Positions 14,267-22,840 of a stretch of 64,000 nt of DNA are shown piece after piece. Below the pieces are notes generated by a model, which searched no databases, was not told the DNA's origin, and saw only the letters and a list, made by a program, of their open reading frames with translations. Position numbers and translations under genes: made by a program. The stretch spans positions 1,922,001 through 1,986,000 of the forward strand of contig OZ251535.1 in assembly GCA_965243165.1 (NCBI GenBank), in the 5' to 3' direction. The stretch is from CATQHD01 sp965243165 (GTDB lineage Bacteria; Actinomycetota; Acidimicrobiia; Spongiisociales; Spongiisociaceae). The number at the start of each line of letters is the position of its first letter. The first letter of the stretch is position 1.

Positions 14267-16921
14267 CTATTCGCCGTAGCGGCGGGCGGTGACCGCAGGC
14301 TCCGCCGCCAGCTCCCGGCGGGCGGTGGAGACCTCCTCCTCGTCCAAGCCCAAGACTTCCGACACGGCCTCGTCCAATATGCGGCGCGGCCCGTCCACCG
14401 AGGTCAACCGTTCCTGGACGTCATCCCGGCGCCGGTCGAACACCTCGGCCAGCCGAAGGGTCTGGCCCTCGGTGAGATCGGGGACGGGGATGCTCCGTTG
14501 CCCTTCCAACGACATATCCGGCCGGGACAGCACCTTCGGAGTGGAGACCGATATCTGCGCCAACACGCCCATTGTGGAATTGAACCACACGGACATAGCC
14601 TTCTCCCACTCACGCGGGTGCTCTATACCCTCTTTAGGACGAGAAGAAACCCACCGAGATCCCAATGATGGATCATCAAGGAACACCCCAAATACCCGGG
14701 CAGTGTTCAACCTATAGTTTGTTGGCAACAGCAGCCTACCCCGCTGGTTCCAATACCGGTCTGCTTTCTTCTCTTCTCCTGGCTTAACAACTATATATGT
14801 GTCTAATTCACCGCGCAGAGAACGCGTAGATTCAGTGTCGTTCTTCCACAGCGCGCGCCGGGCGTGTACGTCAGCGTGGAGGCTCGGCTTGTATGCATCC
14901 CTGATTCGCCTCCCCGCCGGGCCGACATGGGCAACCTCACCCAGCGGAACCACATTGACCCCCCGGTCGGTGAACCAGTGCCCGATGCGGTCGATCAGGT
15001 ACTCGGACACGAAGCGGGATGGCATCCAATCACCGGCCAGCACCCGCTCCCGCGGCCATTCGACCACCGTGGCGTTGGAGGGCACCCAGCCAGCCTCCAA
15101 CGCGCCGACCGCCGCCAAGGCCTCCGACACCTCACTCGGATTGACCGTGAACCGGATGAACCGAGTCGGCGCTCTCCGGTTGTACTCATCGAACCGCCGC
15201 AGCACGAAGAGCGATTCGCTGATTCCGGTGTTCTCGGAGAACCATATCCGTTCGGGATCGTGGCTGACCGCCACCGCCTCCAGATGGAAACGCTGGAGCA
15301 GATGCTCCCAAACCGGCCTTCCGGCCGGGCCGCCCAACCACACCGTAGGCAGGATGGCCGCCACCGTCCCCCGATCTTCTTCGGTCAGCCGGTCGGCCAG
15401 CAACATGAACATCCCCGAGCTGCCCGACCGATGAACGGCGGTGTCCGAAAACAGCTCCTGCTCGCGGGCCTTCACCGCTTTCTCCTCCTCCTTGCCCAAA
15501 TGGTCGTACCGCAGTGAGTCGCGGGTGAAGGGCGGATTCATTATCACCAGGCTGTGGGGCACGGCCTCCAAGGTTTCCTCGCCGGTTTCTACCTGCTCAG
15601 AGGCAGGTGAAGGCATCAGCGACATCTGCCCGCTCTCGTCGAACAGCTCCAGCGATCCGGCCCGCACATGATTGCCCGCTACCCCCAGATATGGGCGGTG
15701 TATGTTCATCTTGTCGAACGCAACCGTCGGCACCAGCAGACCGAGGGTGACCGACGCCATGTGCGTGGCGGCCAACTCGATGTCGTAGCCGTGGACCACC
15801 TTCTCTATCAGGTGCCTGCTCATTATTCTGCCCCGGTCGCCGGTTACCTGCTTGATTCGCTCGGAGGCGGCCATCAGCAGGGTGCCGGTGCCGCATGCGG
15901 GGTCTACCACTGTGTAATAAAGGGGGTCCATGGCATCGGCGGGCCTGATCGCCAGACCGGCCAGAAGAGCGGCCGCGGGGGTGCTGGTGTAGAAAGCGCC
16001 GGTGTGCTTGGCGGCGGGCAGAATCCGGTGGAACACCCGGCCCAGCAGGTCGTGCCGCATCCCGGCAATGGTGCGCGATGCTTCTACGGCGCTCTTGCAG
16101 GCGATCCTGGCGAAAGCAGTCAAGGTCGGAGTCTGAGCTGGAGCCCGCAACACGGCTATCCCCGTCTCGAACACCGGTTTGTAGTCCAAAGCCAGGATGA
16201 TATCCCAGGCGTCCATCAACCGGCCGACCGGATCGTGGTCCGCCAGGCAGTCGGCCAGTTTGGCCGGCGGCCAGTCGCCCGTGAACAAAGTTTGACCGGG
16301 CAAGCGGGCGTCGTACTCTGGTCGCCTCAACCCTTTACGATGCCGGTCGAGCCGGGCGTGGAACATGGCCGCCGAAGCAACCAGCAGTGCCCCCCGCACC
16401 CCGGCGGCGTTCAAGTCGCGCATCGGGCCGCCCGACGCCTCGGCGATCTCGTACAGCTGATCCTCGGTCAGGCGGCTGGCCGCGAATTCCAGCTCCTGGC
16501 GGAACCTCAGCGCGATAGCGTCTACATCGCCTGCATCCTCGACCGCGTGCCTGACGACGGCGGCCAGGTGAGTAACCGAGCACTCGGCCCAGTCGCCTCC
16601 CAGGGACGCCACCCATACCATGGTGTTGCCGCGCAAGTCCTCCATGCGGGAAAGGGTGTCTGGGTAGCAGACGGCCAGGGCCGCCTCCGCCGCGCCCTCC
16701 TCCAAACGCCCTGCAGCGTCGTCCTTCGCTGCCTCGCCCCGCAGGCTGGGAGCGCCGACCTTGGCCTCCAGCGCCACCTTGTGCCCGTTGACCGTGACCA
16801 TGACGTCCACGCGCTTGCCCCCGCCCAGCTTCACCTCCGGCGCGGCGTCCAACCCGCGGGTTCTCAGCAGGTCGGCCAAGCGGGTGTTCAGCACTTCTTC
16901 CAGCGCAGCCTCGGACGGCAT
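14267..16921 (-). CDS. N6-adenine DNA methyltransferase with N-terminal nuclease-like domain (type II RM/BREX-like)
   Basis: In this 884-aa protein residues 30-60 read VKLGGGKRVDVMVTV then VALEAKVG, with D39, E52 and K54 spaced like a PD-(D/E)XK nuclease core. The methyltransferase core carries the AdoMet loop VVDPACGTGTLLMAA (340-350) and the catalytic NPPF tetrad (462-465) of gamma-class N6-adenine enzymes. The C-terminal third (about 640-884) could be a target-recognition domain (LLPTNYRLNTARVFGVFL). Such single-chain proteins occur as type IIG/IIL restriction-modification enzymes. No separate specificity or endonuclease subunit adjoins. It lies upstream of coxD on the same strand and beside the defence-like operon at 17.5 kb, to which it may belong. 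Nuclease activity is inferred from a short motif only. Confidence 0.8.
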   Translation of the reverse strand: MPSEAALEEVLNTRLADLLRTRGLDAAPEVKLGGGKRVDVMVTVNGHKVALEAKVGAPSLRGEAAKDDAAGRLEEGAAEAALAVCYPDTLSRMEDLRGNTMVWVASLGGDWAECSVTHLAAVVRHAVEDAGDVDAIALRFRQELEFAASRLTEDQLYEIAEASGGPMRDLNAAGVRGALLVASAAMFHARLDRHRKGLRRPEYDARLPGQTLFTGDWPPAKLADCLADHDPVGRLMDAWDIILALDYKPVFETGIAVLRAPAQTPTLTAFARIACKSAVEASRTIAGMRHDLLGRVFHRILPAAKHTGAFYTSTPAAALLAGLAIRPADAMDPLYYTVVDPACGTGTLLMAASERIKQVTGDRGRIMSRHLIEKVVHGYDIELAATHMASVTLGLLVPTVAFDKMNIHRPYLGVAGNHVRAGSLELFDESGQMSLMPSPASEQVETGEETLEAVPHSLVIMNPPFTRDSLRYDHLGKEEEKAVKAREQELFSDTAVHRSGSSGMFMLLADRLTEEDRGTVAAILPTVWLGGPAGRPVWEHLLQRFHLEAVAVSHDPERIWFSENTGISESLFVLRRFDEYNRRAPTRFIRFTVNPSEVSEALAAVGALEAGWVPSNATVVEWPRERVLAGDWMPSRFVSEYLIDRIGHWFTDRGVNVVPLGEVAHVGPAGRRIRDAYKPSLHADVHARRALWKNDTESTRSLRGELDTYIVVKPGEEKKADRYWNQRGRLLLPTNYRLNTARVFGVFLDDPSLGSRWVSSRPKEGIEHPREWEKAMSVWFNSTMGVLAQISVSTPKVLSRPDMSLEGQRSIPVPDLTEGQTLRLAEVFDRRRDDVQERLTSVDGPRRILDEAVSEVLGLDEEEVSTARRELAAEPAVTARRYGE

Positions 16922-17023
16922 CCGTTCCTCTCCCCCCGGTCGTTCCCCGGCGGTCTCTCCGACTTACCCGTCCATCGTATAGACAGGGTGTGACATTTCG
17001 GCGGCAAGGCCCCCCGCCCCTGC

Positions 17024-17467
17024 TCAGGCCAACCCGGCCGGAGGCCAGTCCGGATCGAGCTGGGCCAGAAAGTCGGCGCACCGGGCCTCCTCGTCATGCT
17101 CGCCGATCCGCCCCGCCAGCCGCCGCAGCCCGTCCAAGCACCGCAAGAACCCCCGATTCGGCTCATCCGCCCACCCAACCAGCTCCGACCCCCGCCACCC
17201 GCTCCTCCGCAGAGCATCCAACCCCCGGTGATACCCGATGCGGAAGCACGCATAGGCCGCCACCACCCCCACCATGGAGTCCGCCTCCGCCTCATACCGC
17301 CCCCCCAGCGCCGCCCACACCTCCATCGAATCCGGATGATCCGCCGCCGCCTCCGCCAGCCCCTCCAACCCCGCCGCCCCCTCGATGCGCGCCGCCACCC
17401 CCGGATCCACCTCCGGCAGCACCACCCTGGGCCTCCCCCGACTGAGTGTGATATACTCGCTCGCCAT
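17024..17467 (-). CDS. DUF3151 family protein
   Basis: The 147-aa actinobacterial protein of unknown function is recognised by its C-terminal half: AYACFRIGYHRGLDALRRSG, DEPNRGFLRCLDGLRRLAG, and GEHDEEARCADFL. The N-terminal part is AADHPDSMEVWAALGGR. These are the conserved blocks of DUF3151. The start at 17467 is chosen because homology is confined to the downstream part; GGAGG lies close upstream (spacing only 2-3 bases). It is divergent from the AT-rich sacsin-type gene, and 84 bp between them must hold promoters for both. Its presence is one of the better taxonomic hints in the window. Confidence 0.85.
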   Translation of the reverse strand: MASEYITLSRGRPRVVLPEVDPGVAARIEGAAGLEGLAEAAADHPDSMEVWAALGGRYEAEADSMVGVVAAYACFRIGYHRGLDALRRSGWRGSELVGWADEPNRGFLRCLDGLRRLAGRIGEHDEEARCADFLAQLDPDWPPAGLA

Positions 17468-17554
17468 GCCCTCCAGTGTAGATGAGAGCACGGCAGCAAC
17501 CAATTTGGCTCCAAGCCTCCGTCCTAACCACCAAACAGCCGAAAGGAACAATTG

Positions 17555-20500
17555 ATGTCTATTTTCCAACAGATCAACAACGAAAATGAAGGCAAGAAAG
17601 ATAAATATCTAACGACTGCAATAGAGATGCTTTCTGAACTAATATATTCTGATTCAACGCATTTTATATTTGAATTATTGCAAAATGCTGAAGATGCTAT
17701 CAGACATAGAAGTCAACACTGGGAAGGATCAAGAACAATTGAGTTCTGCCTATCCGATGATCAACTTCGTATTAGCCATTTTGGTCTTCCCTTCAACGAA
17801 AAGGACGTCCAAGCAATATGTAGCGTAGGCGAGTCCACCAAGGATGACCTAACTGATATCGGTCGTTTTGGGATGGGTTTCAAATCGGTCTATAAATATA
17901 CCAAACGTCCTGCAATACATTCTGGATCGGGAGAGGTTACTTTTGATTTCGCCATAAACAACTATATATCTCCCGAGACAATATCACCTATTAAACGGGA
18001 TACAGAAGAAACCGTCTTCTTGTTTCCTTTAAAATCTGATGAAGAAGAAACAAGTTATAATGAAATAGCTGATGGATTATGTGAATTTGCCCTCCGTAAT
18101 TTACTCTTTCTACGCGAAATTAACACAGCTCAATGGACTGTTGAGGGTTGGCTTTCCGGATTCTACCGCCGAGAATCAGATAAACTAAATGATTTTACCC
18201 GTCACGTACAGCTATCAGAAGAAAGGGACGATGGCTATCAAGACAATGAAGAATGGTTGGTATTCTCTCGTCCAGTGTTCAGCCATAACAATCATGATCA
18301 TGCTGGTGATGTAGAAATAGCCTTTAAGGTTGACCCCGATATAAATACTATTAGAACCATTGATCAATCGCCTTTGATAGTATACTTTGCCACAAATGAA
18401 GGCACGGGCCTAAAATTTCTTATCCAAGGCCCCTATCAAACCATACTAAATCGAGAATCAACACCATCTACGAAATGGAACAAACATCTAGTGGACGAAA
18501 CTTTCTCATTGATTCGCGATGCGCTTTGCTGGATGCGAGATGAAGGGAAATTGGATATCAATATCCTCAATTGTCTGCCCTTTGCCCAGATAGATGGTAG
18601 CAGATTCAAATGTCTATTCCCTTATATAAAAGAACTCCTACACTCCGAGTCATTATTGCCTACAGTTAGAAATACATACATATCGGCTGATGATGCGCTA
18701 TTGACCAGATCCCAAGGCGTGCGTGATTTACTATCAATAGAACAGATTTCCATACTCTATGATATAAGTAAACCTGCATGGCTTGATAGCGATATAACAC
18801 AAGGACGTCGTACCCGAGATTTATATGAATATTTAGTACATGAATTAAAAGTGTTACATATAACCCCAGAAGGGCTTCTTCGACAAATTGACCGTACCTT
18901 CCTAGAAAATCAAACGGACGGCTGGATAATTAACTTTTATATATTTCTCAATGAACGCAGGGGTTTAAGGTTTGAGTCTTTGCCTATCATTAGGCGACAA
19001 GATGGAAAGCATATAACTTTCAAGGAGGAAATATTCCTACCATCAAGTGAACAGGACAGAACGGATTTTCCAATCGTTCATCGTAACGTTCTGAATGAGA
19101 AAACTCGTGAATTTCTAAGATATCTAGGACTTAAGCCACCAGATCTTGTAGATGATGTTGTTAAAAATATTTTGCCAGAGTACCAAAATGATTGCTTGAA
19201 GATTGAAAATATAATTACATCAGAATACGAAAACGATCTAGAAAGAATTATTCGCGCCTACAATACAACTAATAGTTGGGTGCAAAGGAAGAAGCTAATT
19301 AAAGAGTTGAAACAAACTAAATTCGTCGCATCCTCAGGGGCAACGGCTAAAACCTTTTCTAGACCGAAGGATGTATATTTCAAAACACGGCAACTCGGCA
19401 AACTACTTGCCGAAGTTGGTAGTGTTAAGTTTATTGATAACAACACCTACAGCAAATTATCAGAAAGTACAATGCACATTATTCTTGAAAAGTGCGGAGC
19501 TAGGAATCATCTAGAACCCCTTGAAATAGAAATGTCGCAACAAAAGATCAAACAATTGAAGGATCAAAGACAGAAATCTTTAGAAAAACAAGGACAACAT
19601 TATGCAACCAACAATCCCAAATTTATTGATTATGACTTAAGATATCTTAAGGATATAATCTCAAACCTCCGCTCTCCCGCTCTTGAGTATGAACAAAGAA
19701 AAGAATTATCCAAACTTCTTTGGGAAGAACTAATAGACATAAGAAGAGAACATCCGAACATATTTACGGCAAAGTATACCTGGACTCGCCATAGGGACAG
19801 CTATAGAGAGGAAACCGAAGCTCTGTTCATAGAACTACTCAATCAAAGGGCTTGGGTACCACATGATGGTATCCTTAAAACACCTGGTGATATTAGCTTT
19901 GATGATCTCAGTTGGGAAAAGGACTCGTTTCTACTTTCCATGATCAAGTTTAAAACCCCTGAAATAGAGCAAGCTATGCAAGAAGCGGGAGTTAAACATA
20001 ATTGGCTTCCCGCAATACGCCAGTTAGAAAAAGAAGGCAAGACACCTGAGGACTTCCTGCGTCAGGAACAAGCAAATCGTAGCAGTGATCAGCATAGAGA
20101 ACCTGACAATGAATCTAGCTATGCAGATAAGATAGGCGAGGCTATGACATTTGATCCACCTGATGGCCCCAACGAACCGGTTGAACTATCTGTGGAAGGA
20201 TCTGAAACCTCCATATCAGCAGACCGAGATACTAAGAGAGCAGCTGAGTCAGGAAGGCTGGGAAGCCGCAGGAAGAAAGTAAGCTATCCAATGACACATG
20301 CTAGAGTTTCCAAAGAGATGTCTAAAGAATTTGAATCAATGCTAAGATTAGATTACAATAAGCGGTGTCAAATATGTGGATCATCCTTTCGGACCAAAAA
20401 AGGTAACAATCTACACACATTCACTTCTCATACGGTAAAGCCGATGGAACATTTACTCACCAATCATTTTGGTAACCTTCTTAGCCTATGCGGGTGGCAC

Positions 20501-20785
20501 TTTGCTCTGATCAGTTATGGCCAATGGGAATTACTGCATCCTGTGACCGACAAAGAAATTGACACAAACCGTCTAACGGAAGAACTGCGAGATATTTTTA
20601 CCTTTCTAAAGGATATGGAAAGAGAAGAGGTTCTGGTCACCATCAGGTTTTCTAATCTGTACTTAAACTGGAGTTCCGAACCGGAGAGGAAAGATCAAAA
20701 AATCAGATTCAGTAAGCCCCATATTAAATACTTTTATGACCTCTTACAAGCAGAGTCAGATTCGTCCACGGCTATCAGAACCTAG
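17555..20785 (+). CDS. Sacsin/HSP90-type GHKL ATPase with C-terminal HNH-like zinc domain
   Basis: This 1076-aa protein begins with a sacsin-type GHKL ATPase domain (about 1-200): the N-box ELLQNAEDAIRHR near residue 40, a G1-like stretch LRISHFGLPFNEKD in which the usual Asn/Asp-Gly is His-Phe-Gly, then ICSVGESTK and the G2 loop DIGRFGMGFKSVY. A long helical middle has no recognised domain. A polar linker (about 850-920) leads to CQICG at residue 938 and TNHFGNLLSLCGWHFALIS, an HNH-like/zinc module. The start ATG at 17555 follows GAAAGGA at 7 bp. The gene is clearly AT-rich compared with its neighbours, indicating transfer. It is first in a tight operon with the S2-HNH gene (13-bp gap) and the SNF2 helicase. 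Sacsin-like ATPases are frequent in anti-phage loci; function here is inferred. Confidence 0.85.
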   Translation: MSIFQQINNENEGKKDKYLTTAIEMLSELIYSDSTHFIFELLQNAEDAIRHRSQHWEGSRTIEFCLSDDQLRISHFGLPFNEKDVQAICSVGESTKDDLTDIGRFGMGFKSVYKYTKRPAIHSGSGEVTFDFAINNYISPETISPIKRDTEETVFLFPLKSDEEETSYNEIADGLCEFALRNLLFLREINTAQWTVEGWLSGFYRRESDKLNDFTRHVQLSEERDDGYQDNEEWLVFSRPVFSHNNHDHAGDVEIAFKVDPDINTIRTIDQSPLIVYFATNEGTGLKFLIQGPYQTILNRESTPSTKWNKHLVDETFSLIRDALCWMRDEGKLDINILNCLPFAQIDGSRFKCLFPYIKELLHSESLLPTVRNTYISADDALLTRSQGVRDLLSIEQISILYDISKPAWLDSDITQGRRTRDLYEYLVHELKVLHITPEGLLRQIDRTFLENQTDGWIINFYIFLNERRGLRFESLPIIRRQDGKHITFKEEIFLPSSEQDRTDFPIVHRNVLNEKTREFLRYLGLKPPDLVDDVVKNILPEYQNDCLKIENIITSEYENDLERIIRAYNTTNSWVQRKKLIKELKQTKFVASSGATAKTFSRPKDVYFKTRQLGKLLAEVGSVKFIDNNTYSKLSESTMHIILEKCGARNHLEPLEIEMSQQKIKQLKDQRQKSLEKQGQHYATNNPKFIDYDLRYLKDIISNLRSPALEYEQRKELSKLLWEELIDIRREHPNIFTAKYTWTRHRDSYREETEALFIELLNQRAWVPHDGILKTPGDISFDDLSWEKDSFLLSMIKFKTPEIEQAMQEAGVKHNWLPAIRQLEKEGKTPEDFLRQEQANRSSDQHREPDNESSYADKIGEAMTFDPPDGPNEPVELSVEGSETSISADRDTKRAAESGRLGSRRKKVSYPMTHARVSKEMSKEFESMLRLDYNKRCQICGSSFRTKKGNNLHTFTSHTVKPMEHLLTNHFGNLLSLCGWHFALISYGQWELLHPVTDKEIDTNRLTEELRDIFTFLKDMEREEVLVTIRFSNLYLNWSSEPERKDQKIRFSKPHIKYFYDLLQAESDSSTAIRT

Positions 20786-20798
20786 GGGGGCGCGAACT

Positions 20799-22829
20799 TT
20801 GCCGACCGTAAGCATGAAGCAGCTGATCGAGGCCGGGGTCCATTTCGGTCATCAGACCCGCCGCTGGAACCCCAAGATGGCCCCTTACATCTTCGGGGAG
20901 CGCAACGGCATCCACATCATCGACCTCCGCCGGACGCTGGACGAGATCGACCGGGCGCTGGCCTTCGTGCGCGATCTGGCCGCAGGCGGGGGGGTGGTGC
21001 TGTTCGTGGGCACCAAGAAACAGGCCCAGGCGGCGGTGCAGGAGGCGGCGGACCGGGCGGGGATGCCCTATGTCAACTTCCGGTGGCTGGGCGGGATGCT
21101 CACCAACTTCAAGACCATCAACCAGCGCATCTTCTACATGAAGGAGCTGGCCGAGATGGAGGATTCGGGCGACATCGAGCAGCTCCCCAAGAAGGAGCGG
21201 CTGCGGCTGCGGAGGGAGTTCGTCAATCTTCACCGCACCCTGGGGGGCGTGGAAGACATGGAGAAGCCCCCGTCGGCGGTGTTCGTGATCGATCTGAACG
21301 CCGAGCACATCGCGGTGCGGGAGGCGGCGCGGTTGGAGATTCCGGTGATCGCGTTGGTGGACACCAACTGCAACCCCGACGGCATCGATTTTGTGATCCC
21401 GGGCAACGACGACGCCATTCGGGCGGCGTCGCTGATCGCCAACGCCGTTTCCGACGCCTGCCTGGAAGGCCATCGGCTGGCCCAGGAAGAGGCCGAAGGA
21501 TCCGACGAGGGCGTGCCGGAGGCGGCCGGGGCGGCGGCTGCGTCCGAACAGGAAGATGATCAGGCCGCCGAAGAGCCCGAGGCCGCAGAAGGATCCGAGG
21601 GCTCTGAATCCGGCGGCCCCGAAGAACCCGCCGCCGAAGCAGATGCAACAGAGGACACCGATGCCAGTGATGGAGCAGGTAAGGTTGTGAACGGCAAAGC
21701 GACAGAGGCAACGTCGCAGGCCGACAACGGTGCCGTCGGAGAGACGGATCACACCGAATGCAACACAGAGACTACACAGGAAAGCGAGGATGGGGATATG
21801 AGGATTCCAAAGGAACTAACACGGGGTTGTCGAATACTGACGAAGCGCAAGTCGCGTCTGGGTGCGGTTAAGAGCGATCAACCCGAGCGTGCTGAACCAA
21901 CAACCGATACTCAAGATGCGGAAGCGACTGAATCAACAGACGCGACGGCAGAATCCTCGGATAACAAAAGCGGCAAAGTGGATAAAGACAGGGACAGCAC
22001 CAACAATAAAGATATTGCGAAGGGGGGTGGAACCGAAGTAGAGCTGGATAGTGATGAGAATTCCGGGTCGCTGGACAACAAAGCAAGAGAGGACACAGGC
22101 GGAGAAGGCGAAGAAGAACAAACGACAAGGTTCCAACACGAAGATACCGTCACACCTGACGTTGAAATCAGCAAGGGAGAAAATGAAATCTCTATGAAAG
22201 GAATGCTTATTGAATTAACAGCAAATACTCCACATGATAGTCATGATAGCCCGGTTATTCTTTCTAGCACAGGCCCAAAGACGGATGACTCTGTGGATAA
22301 TGATACACAGGAATCCGACCGTATTGGTAGATCAGGTCGTTATATCTCCAAATCAGTGCCTGTATTTGAGCCAATCAAAGTTGCTAGCGATCTAGCCCAA
22401 CGATTTCATGATATGATAAAGGGTGATTATAATTACAGATGTCAAATATGTGGGACCACCTTCCTTACTCGGGAAAGTGGATCACCTCATACCTTCGTTA
22501 CACATATAATAAAACCAAGTAAACACAAGGGTACAAATCATTTTGGAAATTTACTTGATTTATGTGGGTGGCACCATGCTTTGATCAGCTATGGAGATTG
22601 GAAGTTTCTTCATCCCGAGACGAGAGAACCAATCACAAGTGAAAGGGCTATGGATGATCTGCTAAATGATGTTCACAACAAATACAGCGACAACGAGAAT
22701 AATTACAGAGCCGTTTCAATCAGGTTCTATAACGTATATGAACAATGGGAGGCTGAAGCTAAATCAATTGACCAGACTATCCGCTTCAGTGAACCTCACT
22801 GGAAATATTTCTGTAGGCGTTTTGAGTAG
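20799..22829 (+). CDS. rpsB: Ribosomal protein S2 fused to an HNH-like domain through an acidic linker
   Basis: The 676-aa fusion starts at TTG 20799 (MPTVSMKQLIEAGVHFGHQ), the usual S2 start, preceded by AGGGGGG. Residues 1-230 are a full, well-conserved 30S protein S2: TRRWNPKMAPYIFGERNG, VLFVGTKKQAQ, NFRWLGGMLTNFKTI, DTNCNPDGIDFVIPGNDDAI. Residues about 230-525 are a low-complexity acidic linker; DNA turns from GC-rich to AT-rich inside it (about 21.65-21.8 kb). Residues 548 on (CQICGTTF, then TNHFGNLLDLCGWHHALIS) repeat the C-terminal domain of the upstream sacsin-type protein. An internal in-frame ATG at 21798 after GAGGATGGGGAT could yield the HNH part alone. No tsf follows. It may be the genome's only S2 or an extra captured copy; an assembly chimera must be excluded. 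Confidence 0.85.
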   Translation: MPTVSMKQLIEAGVHFGHQTRRWNPKMAPYIFGERNGIHIIDLRRTLDEIDRALAFVRDLAAGGGVVLFVGTKKQAQAAVQEAADRAGMPYVNFRWLGGMLTNFKTINQRIFYMKELAEMEDSGDIEQLPKKERLRLRREFVNLHRTLGGVEDMEKPPSAVFVIDLNAEHIAVREAARLEIPVIALVDTNCNPDGIDFVIPGNDDAIRAASLIANAVSDACLEGHRLAQEEAEGSDEGVPEAAGAAAASEQEDDQAAEEPEAAEGSEGSESGGPEEPAAEADATEDTDASDGAGKVVNGKATEATSQADNGAVGETDHTECNTETTQESEDGDMRIPKELTRGCRILTKRKSRLGAVKSDQPERAEPTTDTQDAEATESTDATAESSDNKSGKVDKDRDSTNNKDIAKGGGTEVELDSDENSGSLDNKAREDTGGEGEEEQTTRFQHEDTVTPDVEISKGENEISMKGMLIELTANTPHDSHDSPVILSSTGPKTDDSVDNDTQESDRIGRSGRYISKSVPVFEPIKVASDLAQRFHDMIKGDYNYRCQICGTTFLTRESGSPHTFVTHIIKPSKHKGTNHFGNLLDLCGWHHALISYGDWKFLHPETREPITSERAMDDLLNDVHNKYSDNENNYRAVSIRFYNVYEQWEAEAKSIDQTIRFSEPHWKYFCRRFE

Positions 22830-22840
22830 TAGGAGTAGTA

